From Rhodococcus tibetensis (GTDB lineage: Bacteria; Actinomycetota; Actinomycetes; Mycobacteriales; Mycobacteriaceae), in assembly GCF_024438035.1 (NCBI RefSeq), contig NZ_JANFQF010000001.1:124001-188000 (forward strand): 64,000 bases of DNA, written 5' to 3'. Of the stretch, positions 20,282-29,065 are shown one piece after another (positions within the stretch are counted from its first letter, which is position 1; each line of letters starts with the position of its first letter). A program made the position numbers and the translations under genes. The notes below the pieces were generated by a model. It made no database searches, was not told the DNA's origin, and saw only the letters and a list, made by a program, of their open reading frames with translations.

Positions 20282-21115
20282 CTACTTCAGTCCGGACCGG
20301 ACGAACGCATTGACGATGTGCCGCTGCAGAACGACGTACAGTGCGAAGACGGGAAGGCAGGCCAACCCGGCCACGGCCATCATCGGCCCCCAGTCGTTGC
20401 CCTCGGTCCCCATGAAACTCCGCAGCCCCAACTGCACGACAGCGTTGCTGCGCTGCAGGACCACCGCCGGCCAGAAGTACTCGTTCCAGGCGTTGATGAA
20501 CAGCAGAATCGTCAGCGCCGCCAGGGCGGGACGCAGATTTGGTACCACAACGGTCCACAGAATCGACCAGGACGAGCGGCCATCCATCTTCGCCGCCGCG
20601 AGCAGTTCCTTGGGGAAGCTGGCCATGTGCTGCCGAAGCATCAGCACCCCGAGAGCCGAGCACAGCGTCGGCACGATCACCCCGACGAGCGTGTTGATCA
20701 GACCGAGTTGGTACAGCAATACGTAGTTCGGGAGCATCGTCACCTGGAACGGCACCAGCCAGGTGCCGACGAACGCGAGATAGAGCAGCCGCTGGAACCG
20801 GAACGTGTACATCGCGAATGCGTACGACGCGAGCAGGGCAACGAGCAGCTGTCCGGCCGCGGACGCGAGGGACACCGCGAAGGTGTTGGCCAGCAAACCG
20901 GCGACGTCGACCTTCTCCGTGGCGTCGAGGTAGTTGCCGATCGACAGCGGCCACGGAACGGGGGAGAGCGAGCCGACGTCCTCGGGCCGGCGAAATGAGG
21001 TGACGAGCAGCCAGTAAATGGGGAACACGCAGACGAGGGCGACGGCGATGAGGACGGCATGTCCGCGTGCCCGGCGCCACGGCGGTTCGGCTGTGGGCTG
21101 ATCAGTGGTCGTCAT
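20282..21115 (-). CDS. ABC importer permease, MalG/UgpE type
   Basis: This 277-aa inner-membrane protein has six predicted helices and the permease EAA loop LAAAKMDGRSSWSILWTVVVPNL. It begins MTTTDQPTAEPPWRRARG, overlapping the other permease gene by 14 bases. It is the last gene of an operon transcribed as ATPase, binding protein, phosphodiesterase, permease, permease. The family covers sugar and glycerol-3-phosphate importers (CUT1). The substrate is not evident from the permease itself. Confidence 0.9.
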   Translation of the reverse strand: MTTTDQPTAEPPWRRARGHAVLIAVALVCVFPIYWLLVTSFRRPEDVGSLSPVPWPLSIGNYLDATEKVDVAGLLANTFAVSLASAAGQLLVALLASYAFAMYTFRFQRLLYLAFVGTWLVPFQVTMLPNYVLLYQLGLINTLVGVIVPTLCSALGVLMLRQHMASFPKELLAAAKMDGRSSWSILWTVVVPNLRPALAALTILLFINAWNEYFWPAVVLQRSNAVVQLGLRSFMGTEGNDWGPMMAVAGLACLPVFALYVVLQRHIVNAFVRSGLK

Positions 21116-22064
21116 GGAACGAGATCCTTTCCGAGAGCCACACGAGAATCCCGGCCACGACACCGAATCCGACGAACAGCAGCACTCCGGCAGCCGCGCT
21201 GAGCCCGGCGTCGAAACTATGGAAACCGAGGTCCCACAACAGGTAGTAGATGTTGGTGGTGGCCTGGGACGGTCCGCCTTGCGTCAAGGTGTCGATCAGC
21301 GGGAACGTCCATTGGGCGCTGAGAAGGATGGTCATCAAAGTGAGGAACACCAGGGTGGGGGTGAGCAGCGGCAGAGTGATCCACCAATCGATCTGTCGCC
21401 GGGTGGCGCCGTCGACCTGCGCCGCCTCGGCGTAGTGACCGCTGATGCCGGCCATACCCGCCGAGACCACCAGCACAGCGAACCCCATGAAGTGCCAACC
21501 GGTGATGAGAACGATCACCCACTGGGCAGTGGCCGGCTCGCGGATCCAGTTGGTGTCTGATCCCAGGATGCGGTTCACCACGCCTGCGCCGGGATCCAGC
21601 AGCCACTGCCACACGGCCGCACTCGCCACCGGGGCGACGAGGAACGGCGCGAAGATCAGGCTCTGGTAGAGCGCGCGGGAGCGCCCGCGGATGCCGCGGG
21701 TCGCGAACGCGACCACCACCGGCATCACCACGGTGAACGGAAGCAGACCGACGATGAGGACGACGGTCCGCCAGACCGAGTCCCCGACGGCCGGCAGTTC
21801 GAGCAGCCGCCGGTAATTGTCGGCGCCGACGGGGACCATCGGGGTCGTGGGGAGCAGGTTCCAGGAGTACGTCGACAGCTGGGCGGCCTGAAGCAGTGGT
21901 CGGTAGGTCCACACGATCAGCAGCGCAACTGCCGGTGCGAGATACAGGTACGGTTCGGCCGTCCGAACCATCCTCCGGAGTGGGTGGACACGGACGACCG
22001 GGACCGCCACCGGTGCCTGTTCGGGAATTCTCGCGTGGGCGAGATCCGGTACGGCAACGAACAC
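21102..22064 (-). CDS. ABC importer permease, MalF/UgpA type
   Basis: This 320-aa membrane protein is the partner permease of the CUT1-type importer. Hydrophobic helices begin at YLYLAPAVALLIVW; the EAA loop reads AEAAQVDGATRRQIDWWITLPLL. I chose the GTG at 22064 because it follows GAGGAGAACATC and lies 10 bases after the phosphodiesterase stop; the open frame upstream of it lies inside that gene. Permease heterodimers of this type sit in the inner membrane with the ATPase encoded at 24372. Confidence 0.88.
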   Translation of the reverse strand: MFVAVPDLAHARIPEQAPVAVPVVRVHPLRRMVRTAEPYLYLAPAVALLIVWTYRPLLQAAQLSTYSWNLLPTTPMVPVGADNYRRLLELPAVGDSVWRTVVLIVGLLPFTVVMPVVVAFATRGIRGRSRALYQSLIFAPFLVAPVASAAVWQWLLDPGAGVVNRILGSDTNWIREPATAQWVIVLITGWHFMGFAVLVVSAGMAGISGHYAEAAQVDGATRRQIDWWITLPLLTPTLVFLTLMTILLSAQWTFPLIDTLTQGGPSQATTNIYYLLWDLGFHSFDAGLSAAAGVLLFVGFGVVAGILVWLSERISFHDDH

Positions 22065-22074
22065 GATGTTCTCC

Positions 22075-22950
22075 TCAGCGCACTTCGAGCGCGAGCGCGC
22101 GCAACCGGTCGAGCATGTCCTGCTCGGGGATGTCGTAGACCAGTTCGGCAGGCGTTGCCTCCACCGCGGTGGCGACCACAGCGGAGCCGAGGATATCGAT
22201 CCGGCTGAATCCGTACCCGGCATGGCCGCGGTGACGACCGACCGGGGCCATCGGGTCGACCCGATACGACAACGCCGGACCCACCCAGACCGGAATTCCC
22301 GCCACCGCACCCGCACCGGTCAGATGCGCATGCCCGCACAGAACCATCCGCACATCGGATCCTGCCAGGACCGCGCCGAGTCGGTGCGGCTCCTGCAATC
22401 GCAGGTAGTTCACGGTCGTGACCGGAGACTGAATCGGGGGATGATGCAGCACGAGGAGAGTGCCGCGCTCACTCTGTCGGGAGAGTTGGTCACCGAGCCA
22501 CGTCAGCTGTTCCTCGGTGAGCCAGCCCTCATGCCTGCCGGGGGTGGTGCTGTCGAGAACGATGATCCGCAGACCGCGGACCTCGCGCACGGCGTCGTAC
22601 GGTGCGGCGAGGTCGCCCGAACCGGGGCCCAGAAGTTCGGTGTGGAAGGCCGTGCGGTCGTCGTGATTGCCCATAGCATAGACGATTTCGGCATCGAGTG
22701 CAGTCGCTGCGGGCTCCACGACGTCGCGCAGTCGCCGGTAAGCCTCCGGTGCGCCGTTGTCGCTGAGGTCACCGGACAGCACCAGCGCGTCGACCCGTTG
22801 CCGGGATCCGACGATCCGGTCGAGCGTGCGCCGTAGCGTGTCGAGGGTGTCCACGGCGCCATGGACGAGCGCTCCTGCGGCGGTGACATGGGTGTCAGTC
22901 AGCTGGATGATCGTGAGATCGTCGCCGGACCCTCCTGCGGCGGTGCTCAT
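22075..22950 (-). CDS. Calcineurin-like metallophosphoesterase (cyclic-nucleotide/glycerophosphodiesterase type)
   Basis: This 291-aa protein has the full dimetal phosphoesterase motif series: LTDTHV, SGDLSD, GNHDD, LHHPPI and GHAHL. It belongs to the class III phosphodiesterase group that includes CpdA, Rv0805 and GpdQ-type glycerophosphodiesterases. The start ATG overlaps the binding-protein stop by four bases. Being encoded inside a CUT1-type importer operon, it plausibly hydrolyses the imported substrate, as UgpQ does for the Ugp system, which would make glycerophosphodiesters the likely cargo. That link is inferred from gene order. No signal peptide is present. Confidence 0.87.
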   Translation of the reverse strand: MSTAAGGSGDDLTIIQLTDTHVTAAGALVHGAVDTLDTLRRTLDRIVGSRQRVDALVLSGDLSDNGAPEAYRRLRDVVEPAATALDAEIVYAMGNHDDRTAFHTELLGPGSGDLAAPYDAVREVRGLRIIVLDSTTPGRHEGWLTEEQLTWLGDQLSRQSERGTLLVLHHPPIQSPVTTVNYLRLQEPHRLGAVLAGSDVRMVLCGHAHLTGAGAVAGIPVWVGPALSYRVDPMAPVGRHRGHAGYGFSRIDILGSAVVATAVEATPAELVYDIPEQDMLDRLRALALEVR

Positions 22951-24323
22951 TCGGCGGGCAGAAGCGCGCTGGCCTGCTTCTGGGCGGCCTCGAGGGTGGA
23001 TTTCGGGTCGGCGTCCTGGTAGACGATCGCCTCGACCGCGTCCATCATGCCGTCGCGGATCTGCAAATAGTTGTTGCCAGGCATCGAGATCCACGGCTCC
23101 ATCGATCCGAGTTGGGCGAGGTTGGGAGCGAGCAATGGGCTCTTCTGTGCCCAGTCCTGCAGACCGGCCGGATCGTCGACGAGCCCGGTGCGCAGTGGCA
23201 GGTAGCCGATGCCCTGCGCGATCTTCGTGTACGCCGCTTCACTTGTGAGGTACTTGATCAGCTCCCACGATGCCCGCTGCTTCGCGGGGTCGGAGGCGAA
23301 CGTGAACAGGGAGGCACCGGAGTTGGTCGGCACGGTGGTCTTGCCGGTGAAGGCGGGCATCGTGGTAGCGCGCAGGTCCCACTTGTCTTTGGCGCCCTTG
23401 ACGAATGTGCCCTGGATCGCGCTGCTTTCGAGGATCATGCCGATGTCGCCGCGCGCGAAGGCCTCGTAGCCCTGCTGTTGGCTCAGTTTCGGGGTGGCAC
23501 CGGTACGCACCAGGTTCTGCGCCATGGTGGCCACCTGTACGGACGGGTCGTCGGCGAAGGTCAGCGTGGAGCGGTCATCGGAGATCACCTGTCCGCCGTT
23601 CGAGCGGACCAGGCTCTGGAAACACCAATCCTTGGCGGTCTTGGTCAGGCAGTCGAGGTATACCCCGCCCTTGCCGGTCTTCGCAGTGATGGCCTCCGCT
23701 GCATCGGCGACCTCTTCCCACGATGCCGGGGGGTGGGTGGGGTCGAGTCCGGCCTGCTCGAACAGGGTGGCGTTGTAGTAGAACACCGGGGTGGAGAAGA
23801 CGAACGGGACGCCGTAGGTAGCGCCGTCCCAGTCGCCGAGCGTGCGCGCCGTCGGCGCGTACGGGTGCTTCGCGCCATCGAAGTTCTTCTGGACAGTCTC
23901 TGCGCCCACCAGGGCGTCGAGCGACTGCGCGCCCAACTGATGAATCGTGAAGTCGAGGTCACTGAAACCGAGCTGGGCGACATCGGGCGGGGTCCCCGCG
24001 ACCGTCTGGCTCTGGATACTCGAGATCGTATCGGTGGCCGGGTTGGGGCTGTTGCCCTGGGGCTTTTGGGCGGTAACGCTGATGTTGGGGTGCAGCTTGG
24101 TGAAATCGGCGATCAGGGCGTTGAAGGTGTCGGTCCACGCTCCTGCCATTCCGTAGTTGTAGCTTTCGAACACGATGGACACCTTCTGGTCCGGTCCCAG
24201 GTCGGGCACCGGACCGGAATTGCTCGGCGACGACTCCGTGGTGGTGGTGCCCAGGCCGCCGCAGGCGGTAAGGACCGCAGCACTGGTCACGAGCGCGACC
24301 AGCGCGGGCAGGGTCTTCTTCAC
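22947..24323 (-). CDS. ABC importer substrate-binding lipoprotein
   Basis: This 458-aa extracytoplasmic solute-binding protein has an N-terminal lipoprotein signal (MKKTLPALVALVTSAAVLTACGG) with the lipobox LTAC. The mature protein has the family-1 sugar/glycerophosphate-binding architecture: segments such as GTPPDVAQLGFSD, GVPFVFSTPVFYYN and a C-terminal GMMDAVEAIVYQD. It is tethered to the outer face of the membrane and passes ligand to the two permeases downstream. UgpB-like or sugar-binding roles are both possible. Confidence 0.93.
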   Translation of the reverse strand: MKKTLPALVALVTSAAVLTACGGLGTTTTESSPSNSGPVPDLGPDQKVSIVFESYNYGMAGAWTDTFNALIADFTKLHPNISVTAQKPQGNSPNPATDTISSIQSQTVAGTPPDVAQLGFSDLDFTIHQLGAQSLDALVGAETVQKNFDGAKHPYAPTARTLGDWDGATYGVPFVFSTPVFYYNATLFEQAGLDPTHPPASWEEVADAAEAITAKTGKGGVYLDCLTKTAKDWCFQSLVRSNGGQVISDDRSTLTFADDPSVQVATMAQNLVRTGATPKLSQQQGYEAFARGDIGMILESSAIQGTFVKGAKDKWDLRATTMPAFTGKTTVPTNSGASLFTFASDPAKQRASWELIKYLTSEAAYTKIAQGIGYLPLRTGLVDDPAGLQDWAQKSPLLAPNLAQLGSMEPWISMPGNNYLQIRDGMMDAVEAIVYQDADPKSTLEAAQKQASALLPAE

Positions 24324-24371
24324 TGATTTCTCCTGTTACTAGTGGAAGGCGAAGTGAATCGAGTGGCCGGC

Positions 24372-25505
24372 TCAGGCCACCGATAGTGAGGAGGCACCGG
24401 GGGCCGATGCTCCGTGCTCATGTGGGGGCCGCCAGAGCAGGCGGCGCCCCGTGCCGGATTCGAACAGGTGAATGTCGCGGGATTCGACATGCAGCCCGAC
24501 AGTGTCGCCGGTCCGCACCGGCACGGGCCGAGGAGCCCGCATCGAGAAATTGGTGGCGCCCGCGCCGATGTGCATGATTTCCTCACCGCCGAGGTTCTCG
24601 ATTGCGGTGACGACACCGCGCAAGCGGGCGCCGGGGCTGTCGAGGTGCAGCCGTTCGGGTCGGATCCCGACCGTGACCTCCCGTGGCCCCGATGCCGCGT
24701 TCGCCGGCAGCCCGAGCGGAGCGTCGAGGCCGTCCGAAACGACATGCAGCTCGCCCGCCCGGTCGACGATCGTCGCGTCGAACAGATTCATCGGTGGGGA
24801 CCCCAGGAATGCGGCAACGAAGGTCGACCGCGGGGCGTCGTACAACTCCGAGGGGGTGCCGACCTGTTCGATCCGGCCTCTGTTGAGCAGAGCGATCCTC
24901 GACGCCATGGTCATCGCCTCGACCTGATCATGGGTGACATAAAGAAACGTGGCTCCTAGCCGCCGGTGAAGATCGGTCAGCTCGGTCCTGGTGGCACTGC
25001 GCAGCGCCGCATCGAGATTCGACAGCGGCTCGTCCATCAGGAATGCGCCCGGCTCGCGCACGATCGCACGTGCGAGAGCGACCCGCTGCCGCTGCCCGCC
25101 AGAGAGGGCCGCCGGCCGCCGGTCGAGGTGCTCGACCAGACCGAGGGCCGCCGCCACGGCAGTGACCTTGTTACGGATCTGCTCCCGCGAGCGGCCTCTG
25201 GCGCGCAGCGGAAAGCCGATGTTCTTCGCGACGGTCAGATGCGGATACAGGGCGTAGCTCTGGAACACCATCGCCACGTCCCGCTGCCGCGGCGGAGTAG
25301 CGGTGACATCGAGATCATCGAGCAGGATCCGCCCCGCCGACAGCGACTCGAGTCCGGCGATCATCCGCAACAGCGTCGACTTGCCGCACCCGCTGGGCCC
25401 GAGCAGGACCAGGAATTCACCGTCGGCGATGTCCAGATTTACATCCTGCACGACCGGCGTCGTACCGAACCGTTTGGATACCCCGTCCAGTCTTATCCGT
25501 GCCAC
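24372..25505 (-). CDS. ABC importer ATPase, MalK/UgpC type
   Basis: This 377-aa cytosolic ATPase has Walker A GPSGCGKST, Q-loop FQSYALYPHL, signature LSGGQRQRVALARA, Walker B AFLMDEPLSNLDA and the switch His in YVTHDQVEA. A C-terminal TOBE-type regulatory domain (about 240-365) follows. I chose the GTG at 25505 because AGGAG lies six bases before it and the protein then begins ARIRLDGVSKRFG, as in the family. It is the first gene of the operon; 48 bases separate it from the binding protein. Confidence 0.93.
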   Translation of the reverse strand: MARIRLDGVSKRFGTTPVVQDVNLDIADGEFLVLLGPSGCGKSTLLRMIAGLESLSAGRILLDDLDVTATPPRQRDVAMVFQSYALYPHLTVAKNIGFPLRARGRSREQIRNKVTAVAAALGLVEHLDRRPAALSGGQRQRVALARAIVREPGAFLMDEPLSNLDAALRSATRTELTDLHRRLGATFLYVTHDQVEAMTMASRIALLNRGRIEQVGTPSELYDAPRSTFVAAFLGSPPMNLFDATIVDRAGELHVVSDGLDAPLGLPANAASGPREVTVGIRPERLHLDSPGARLRGVVTAIENLGGEEIMHIGAGATNFSMRAPRPVPVRTGDTVGLHVESRDIHLFESGTGRRLLWRPPHEHGASAPGASSLSVA

Positions 25506-25596
25506 CCACGTCTCCTCACGTCCGTCGTCGTTCTGGCTGAACGACACCAGCTGCCGGTGACGGCACGGTGAACGCGGTGCGGCGGCTCGTCGTCGA

Positions 25597-25618
25597 CCAT
25601 CACGGGTGGTCGTGATGG
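25597..25618. promoter_or_regulatory. Operator-like inverted repeat upstream of the ABC operon
   Basis: CCATCACG and CGTGATGG form perfect 8-bp arms around GGTGGT, 92 bases upstream of the ATPase start. The 260-base region 25506-25765 between the ABC operon and the end of the hyp operon holds no gene that I can see. The repeat has the size and symmetry of a dimeric repressor site; the regulator is not identifiable. Confidence 0.45.
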
Positions 25619-25765
25619 CCAGCGACGATAGGAAAACTTGTCGGATGTGATCGAAGGTCGCGATCGTGTACGCGCTGGGGCGCAGATCTACATCTATCGA
25701 GATGGTTCGAAAATCTTGGCTATCAACATGTTAGGCGATTCGATGCCACCACCCGATGCGTAGCG

Positions 25766-26521
25766 CTACCCGAGCCGTCGGTTGGTCTGCGACAACTGCC
25801 ATTCCGTTTGCTGCGCGAGGCGGTCGACCTGGGCGGCGTCGAGTCGGTCGCAGACGAAATCCCAGTGCACGGCCACAAGATCGCCGACGGCGAGATCGGC
25901 AACGAAGGCACCCTCCGGGACGGTGTAGTCGGCGGGCGCCTCCCGTTCGGGTCCGAGTGAGAGCTGCCCGTGTTCGAATACCAGCAGTCGTGAACGGACC
26001 ACTGCCCGGTCGGCGGTGAACCCCGCCACCTCGCCCCAGCTGATGCGACACGCCTCGAGGACGCGCAGCGGTTGCGGCATCCCGGTGCCCAGTAGCCGCG
26101 ACCACGGGTAGACGCCGAAGACATGGAAGTTGTGAGTCGGAGCTGCTTCGACGAGGAGATCCCCGGTGAGGTGTTTCCAGTAGTGCCCCGCCGTCGACGC
26201 CAGCCGTGCGAGGAGGGTGGCGCCGAACTGGGCGCGGTCGATGCGGTCGGTGAGCTCGTCGGCCGTCCAATAGGCACGGACCACCCGCTCGTCCAACTGG
26301 TCGGCAATGCCCGTGAGTTCCGCGATCACCTGTTGATACGGCCAGGCGCCGCTGAACTGCCGTGCCATCGCGAGCACGTCGACGTCGGTGGCCTGGCCGC
26401 ACGCGATCGCCTGCAGTCGCTCCGAACCCGGAGGACCGCAGTAACCGAGCGCGTTCGGGGCGTGCGCGTACTGCGCGAACAGGCGGTGCCCGGGCAGCAC
26501 CGAATGTTCGAGCGACACCAT
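25766..26521 (-). CDS. Hydrogenase-cluster protein of unknown function (DUF6390-like)
   Basis: This 251-aa protein starts five bases after hypD (ATG at 26521) and is the last gene of the hyp operon. It has a distinctive N-terminus, FAQYAHAPNALGYCGPPGS, and HNFHVFGVYPWSRLLGTG in the middle. It is soluble, with a single conserved-looking Cys in GYCGP. I recognise it as DUF6390-like. Being coupled to hypD suggests a part in maturation or use of the hydrogenase, but no activity can be assigned. Confidence 0.7.
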   Translation of the reverse strand: MVSLEHSVLPGHRLFAQYAHAPNALGYCGPPGSERLQAIACGQATDVDVLAMARQFSGAWPYQQVIAELTGIADQLDERVVRAYWTADELTDRIDRAQFGATLLARLASTAGHYWKHLTGDLLVEAAPTHNFHVFGVYPWSRLLGTGMPQPLRVLEACRISWGEVAGFTADRAVVRSRLLVFEHGQLSLGPEREAPADYTVPEGAFVADLAVGDLVAVHWDFVCDRLDAAQVDRLAQQTEWQLSQTNRRLG

Positions 26522-26526
26522 GACTG

Positions 26527-27654
26527 TCAGGCTCGCTGCCCGAGCAGCTGCGCCGTCTCGCGGTGCAACCGGCCGAAGTTGTAGTAGGCGGCGCAGGCGC
26601 CCTCCGGGGAGACCATGCAGGTCCCGATAGGCGTCTCCGGTGTGCAGGCCGTCCCGAACACCTTGCACTCCCAGGGCTTGATGACACCCTTGAGTACCTC
26701 ACCGCACTGGCATGCCTTCGGGTCCGCCACACGGATGCCCGGCATCGAGAACTTCTCCTCGGCATCGAACTCCGCGTAGTTCCGGTGCACCTTCAGTGCG
26801 CTCTGCGAGATGAATCCGAGACCACGCCACTCGAAGTGTGGTCGCAGTTCGAAGGTCTCGGCCATCAACTTCAGCGCCTGTACGTTGCCCTCCGGGCGCA
26901 CCACCCGCTTGTACTGATTCTCGATCTCGCAGCGTCCCTCCCGAATCTGCTGCAGCAGCATGTGCACCGAGGCAAGGATGTCGAGGGGTTCGAAGCCCGC
27001 GACGACCATCGGCTTGCCGTACACCTCGGACACGAAGCGGTAGGGTCGCAGTCCGACCACGGTGGATACGTGACCCGGACCGAGGAACCCGGACAACCGT
27101 AGGTCCGGCGACTCCAGGATCGCCTTGATGGGCGGAACGATCGTGACGTGGTTGCAGAACACGCTGAAGTTCGTCACCCCGAGCGCACGAGCCCGCACCA
27201 AGGTCACGGCGGTGGACGGCGCGGTGGTCTCGAAGCCGACGGCGAAGAACACCACCTGCTTGTCCGGGTTGTCGATGGCCACCTTCAGAGCGTCGAGCGG
27301 CGAGTACACGAACCGGACGTCCGCGCCCCGCGCCTTGGCCTCGATGAGATTGCCCTTCGACCCCGGCACGCGCATCATGTCGCCGAAGGTCGTGAAGATG
27401 ACACCGGGCTGTTCCGCGAGCCACATGGCGTCGTCGACGCGACCCATGGGGATGACGCATACCGGGCACCCGGGTCCGTGCACGAGCTCCACCGATTCGG
27501 GCAGCAGGTGCTCGATGCCGTGACGGTAGATCGTGTGGGTGTGGCCGCCGCACACTTCCATGAACTTGAACTCGTCACCGCGCGCCAGCTCGGTAATGGA
27601 CTTGACCAGGGCCCTCGCCGCTGCAGGGTCGCGAAATTCGTCGACGAACTTCAT
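26527..27654 (-). CDS. hypD: HypD, Fe(CN)2CO assembly scaffold
   Basis: HypD (375 aa) is the redox-active scaffold on which, with HypC and HypE, the Fe(CN)2CO group of the hydrogenase is built. The signature motifs are present: FMEVCGGHTHTIYRHG, HGPGCPVCVIP, FFAVGFETTAP, and C-terminal cysteines for the [4Fe-4S] cluster (ACQCGEVLKG, CKVFGTACTP). Length matches the family. It lies 16 bases after hypC copy 2, as in most hyp operons. Confidence 0.97.
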   Translation of the reverse strand: MKFVDEFRDPAAARALVKSITELARGDEFKFMEVCGGHTHTIYRHGIEHLLPESVELVHGPGCPVCVIPMGRVDDAMWLAEQPGVIFTTFGDMMRVPGSKGNLIEAKARGADVRFVYSPLDALKVAIDNPDKQVVFFAVGFETTAPSTAVTLVRARALGVTNFSVFCNHVTIVPPIKAILESPDLRLSGFLGPGHVSTVVGLRPYRFVSEVYGKPMVVAGFEPLDILASVHMLLQQIREGRCEIENQYKRVVRPEGNVQALKLMAETFELRPHFEWRGLGFISQSALKVHRNYAEFDAEEKFSMPGIRVADPKACQCGEVLKGVIKPWECKVFGTACTPETPIGTCMVSPEGACAAYYNFGRLHRETAQLLGQRA

Positions 27655-27670
27655 CTCTTACCTCTGACTC

Positions 27671-27943
27671 TCAGGCGATCTCGGACGAGTTGAACGCGTC
27701 GATCTCGTTCACGTAATCGGCGCCCATCTTCTGCACCTGGTTCAAGGTGAGTTGCGCCTCGATTTCGTCGATCTTCGCCATCGCGAACCCGACGTGCACG
27801 AGCACCCAGTCACCGACCACCAGGTTGTCTTCGGCGAGCAGTCGCACACTGATCGTTCTCTGGACGCCGTTCACGTCCACCTTGGCCAGATGCTGTTGGG
27901 CGTCGACGATGTCGACCACCTGACCGGGTATTCCCAGGCACAT
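27671..27943 (-). CDS. hypC: HypC-family hydrogenase maturation chaperone (copy 2)
   Basis: This 90-aa protein begins MCLGIPGQVVDIVDAQQHLA with the essential Cys2 and contains VGDWVLVHVGFAMAKIDE as in canonical HypC. It sits between hypE and hypD, the classical position, and is likely the general HypC partner of HypD. The other copy (7634) is encoded with the structural genes and differs in much of its sequence, so a division between scaffold and client-specific roles is plausible. Confidence 0.96.
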   Translation of the reverse strand: MCLGIPGQVVDIVDAQQHLAKVDVNGVQRTISVRLLAEDNLVVGDWVLVHVGFAMAKIDEIEAQLTLNQVQKMGADYVNEIDAFNSSEIA

Positions 27944-27967
27944 CGGGATTCTCCTCTCCGAGCGTTC

Positions 27968-29065
27968 TCAGCAGATCCGGGGGAGCGGATCGCCGACGAG
28001 CATGTCGACGATCCGGCTGCCGCCGAACGAGGTTCGCAGAGCGACGATGCCTGGCGGTTCCACCAGAATCTCGCCCACGACCGCCGCATTTGCTCCGTGG
28101 GGGTGCGCCCGCATCGCCGTCACGGCGGCCTCGGCCTCGTCCGCCGCGACGATGGCGACGAACTTGCCTTCGTTCGCGACGTACAGGGGGTCGATACCGA
28201 GCATGTCGCACGCGCCCAGCACCTGCGGTTGGATCGGCAGGGTTTCCTCGTCGATGATGACGGCGACCTGGGCGGCCTTGGCCAGTTCGTTGCAGACTGT
28301 TCCGACGCCGCCGCGGGTGGCGTCGCGCATCCATCGTGTCGAGGGCGCCGCTGCGAGAAGCGTCTCCACCAATCCGTTCACCGGTGCGGTGTCCGAGGCG
28401 ATGTCGGCTTCGATCGCGAGGTCACCGCGTGCCAGCATGACCGCCATTCCGTGTTCCCCGATCGTGCCGGACAGCACCACCTTGTCGCCGGGCCGGACGA
28501 GGCCCGGCGACAAGCGCCGACCCTCGGGAATCACACCGACGCCTGCGGTGGAGATGTACACGCCGTCGGCTGCGCCCTTGCCGACCACCTTCGTATCGCC
28601 GGTGACGATCTGCACTCCCGACAGGATCGCCGCCTCACTCATGTCGGCGACGATCTCCTTCAACTCCGCGATGGGAAAGCCCTCCTCGATGACGAATGCC
28701 GCCGACAGCCACTGAGGCCGCGCACCCGAGACCGCGAGATCGTTGACCGTGCCGTGCACGGCGAGGTGACCGATAGATCCACCCGGAAAGCGCCGCGGCT
28801 GCACCACATACGAGTCGGTCGAGAAGGCGATCCGCTCACCGGAGGGCAGTGCCAGGGCCGCGGCGTCCCCGAGCTGTTCGAGTTCGTCGTTGCGGAACGC
28901 CTCGACGAAGACGGCGTCGACGAGTGCGGCCGACGACTTGCCGCCGGCACCGTGCGCGAGGGTCACCACCTCGTCCAGCAATCGCGGCCGACGCTGACGG
29001 AACTTGTCGATGCGTTCGAGGACGCGGTCTTCGCGCTCAGCGGAGGTGGCGGGTTCGGTGCTCAT
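27968..29065 (-). CDS. hypE: HypE, cyanide-forming dehydratase
   Basis: HypE (365 aa) dehydrates the carbamoylated C-terminal cysteine to a thiocyanate and delivers cyanide to HypC-HypD. The protein ends in the required PRIC, and the ATP-binding region reads LAHGAGGKSSAALVDAVF. I chose the ATG at 29065; its first base pairs overlap the stop of the SIS gene upstream (ATGA). In-frame sequence before it belongs to that gene. Confidence 0.96.
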   Translation of the reverse strand: MSTEPATSAEREDRVLERIDKFRQRRPRLLDEVVTLAHGAGGKSSAALVDAVFVEAFRNDELEQLGDAAALALPSGERIAFSTDSYVVQPRRFPGGSIGHLAVHGTVNDLAVSGARPQWLSAAFVIEEGFPIAELKEIVADMSEAAILSGVQIVTGDTKVVGKGAADGVYISTAGVGVIPEGRRLSPGLVRPGDKVVLSGTIGEHGMAVMLARGDLAIEADIASDTAPVNGLVETLLAAAPSTRWMRDATRGGVGTVCNELAKAAQVAVIIDEETLPIQPQVLGACDMLGIDPLYVANEGKFVAIVAADEAEAAVTAMRAHPHGANAAVVGEILVEPPGIVALRTSFGGSRIVDMLVGDPLPRIC

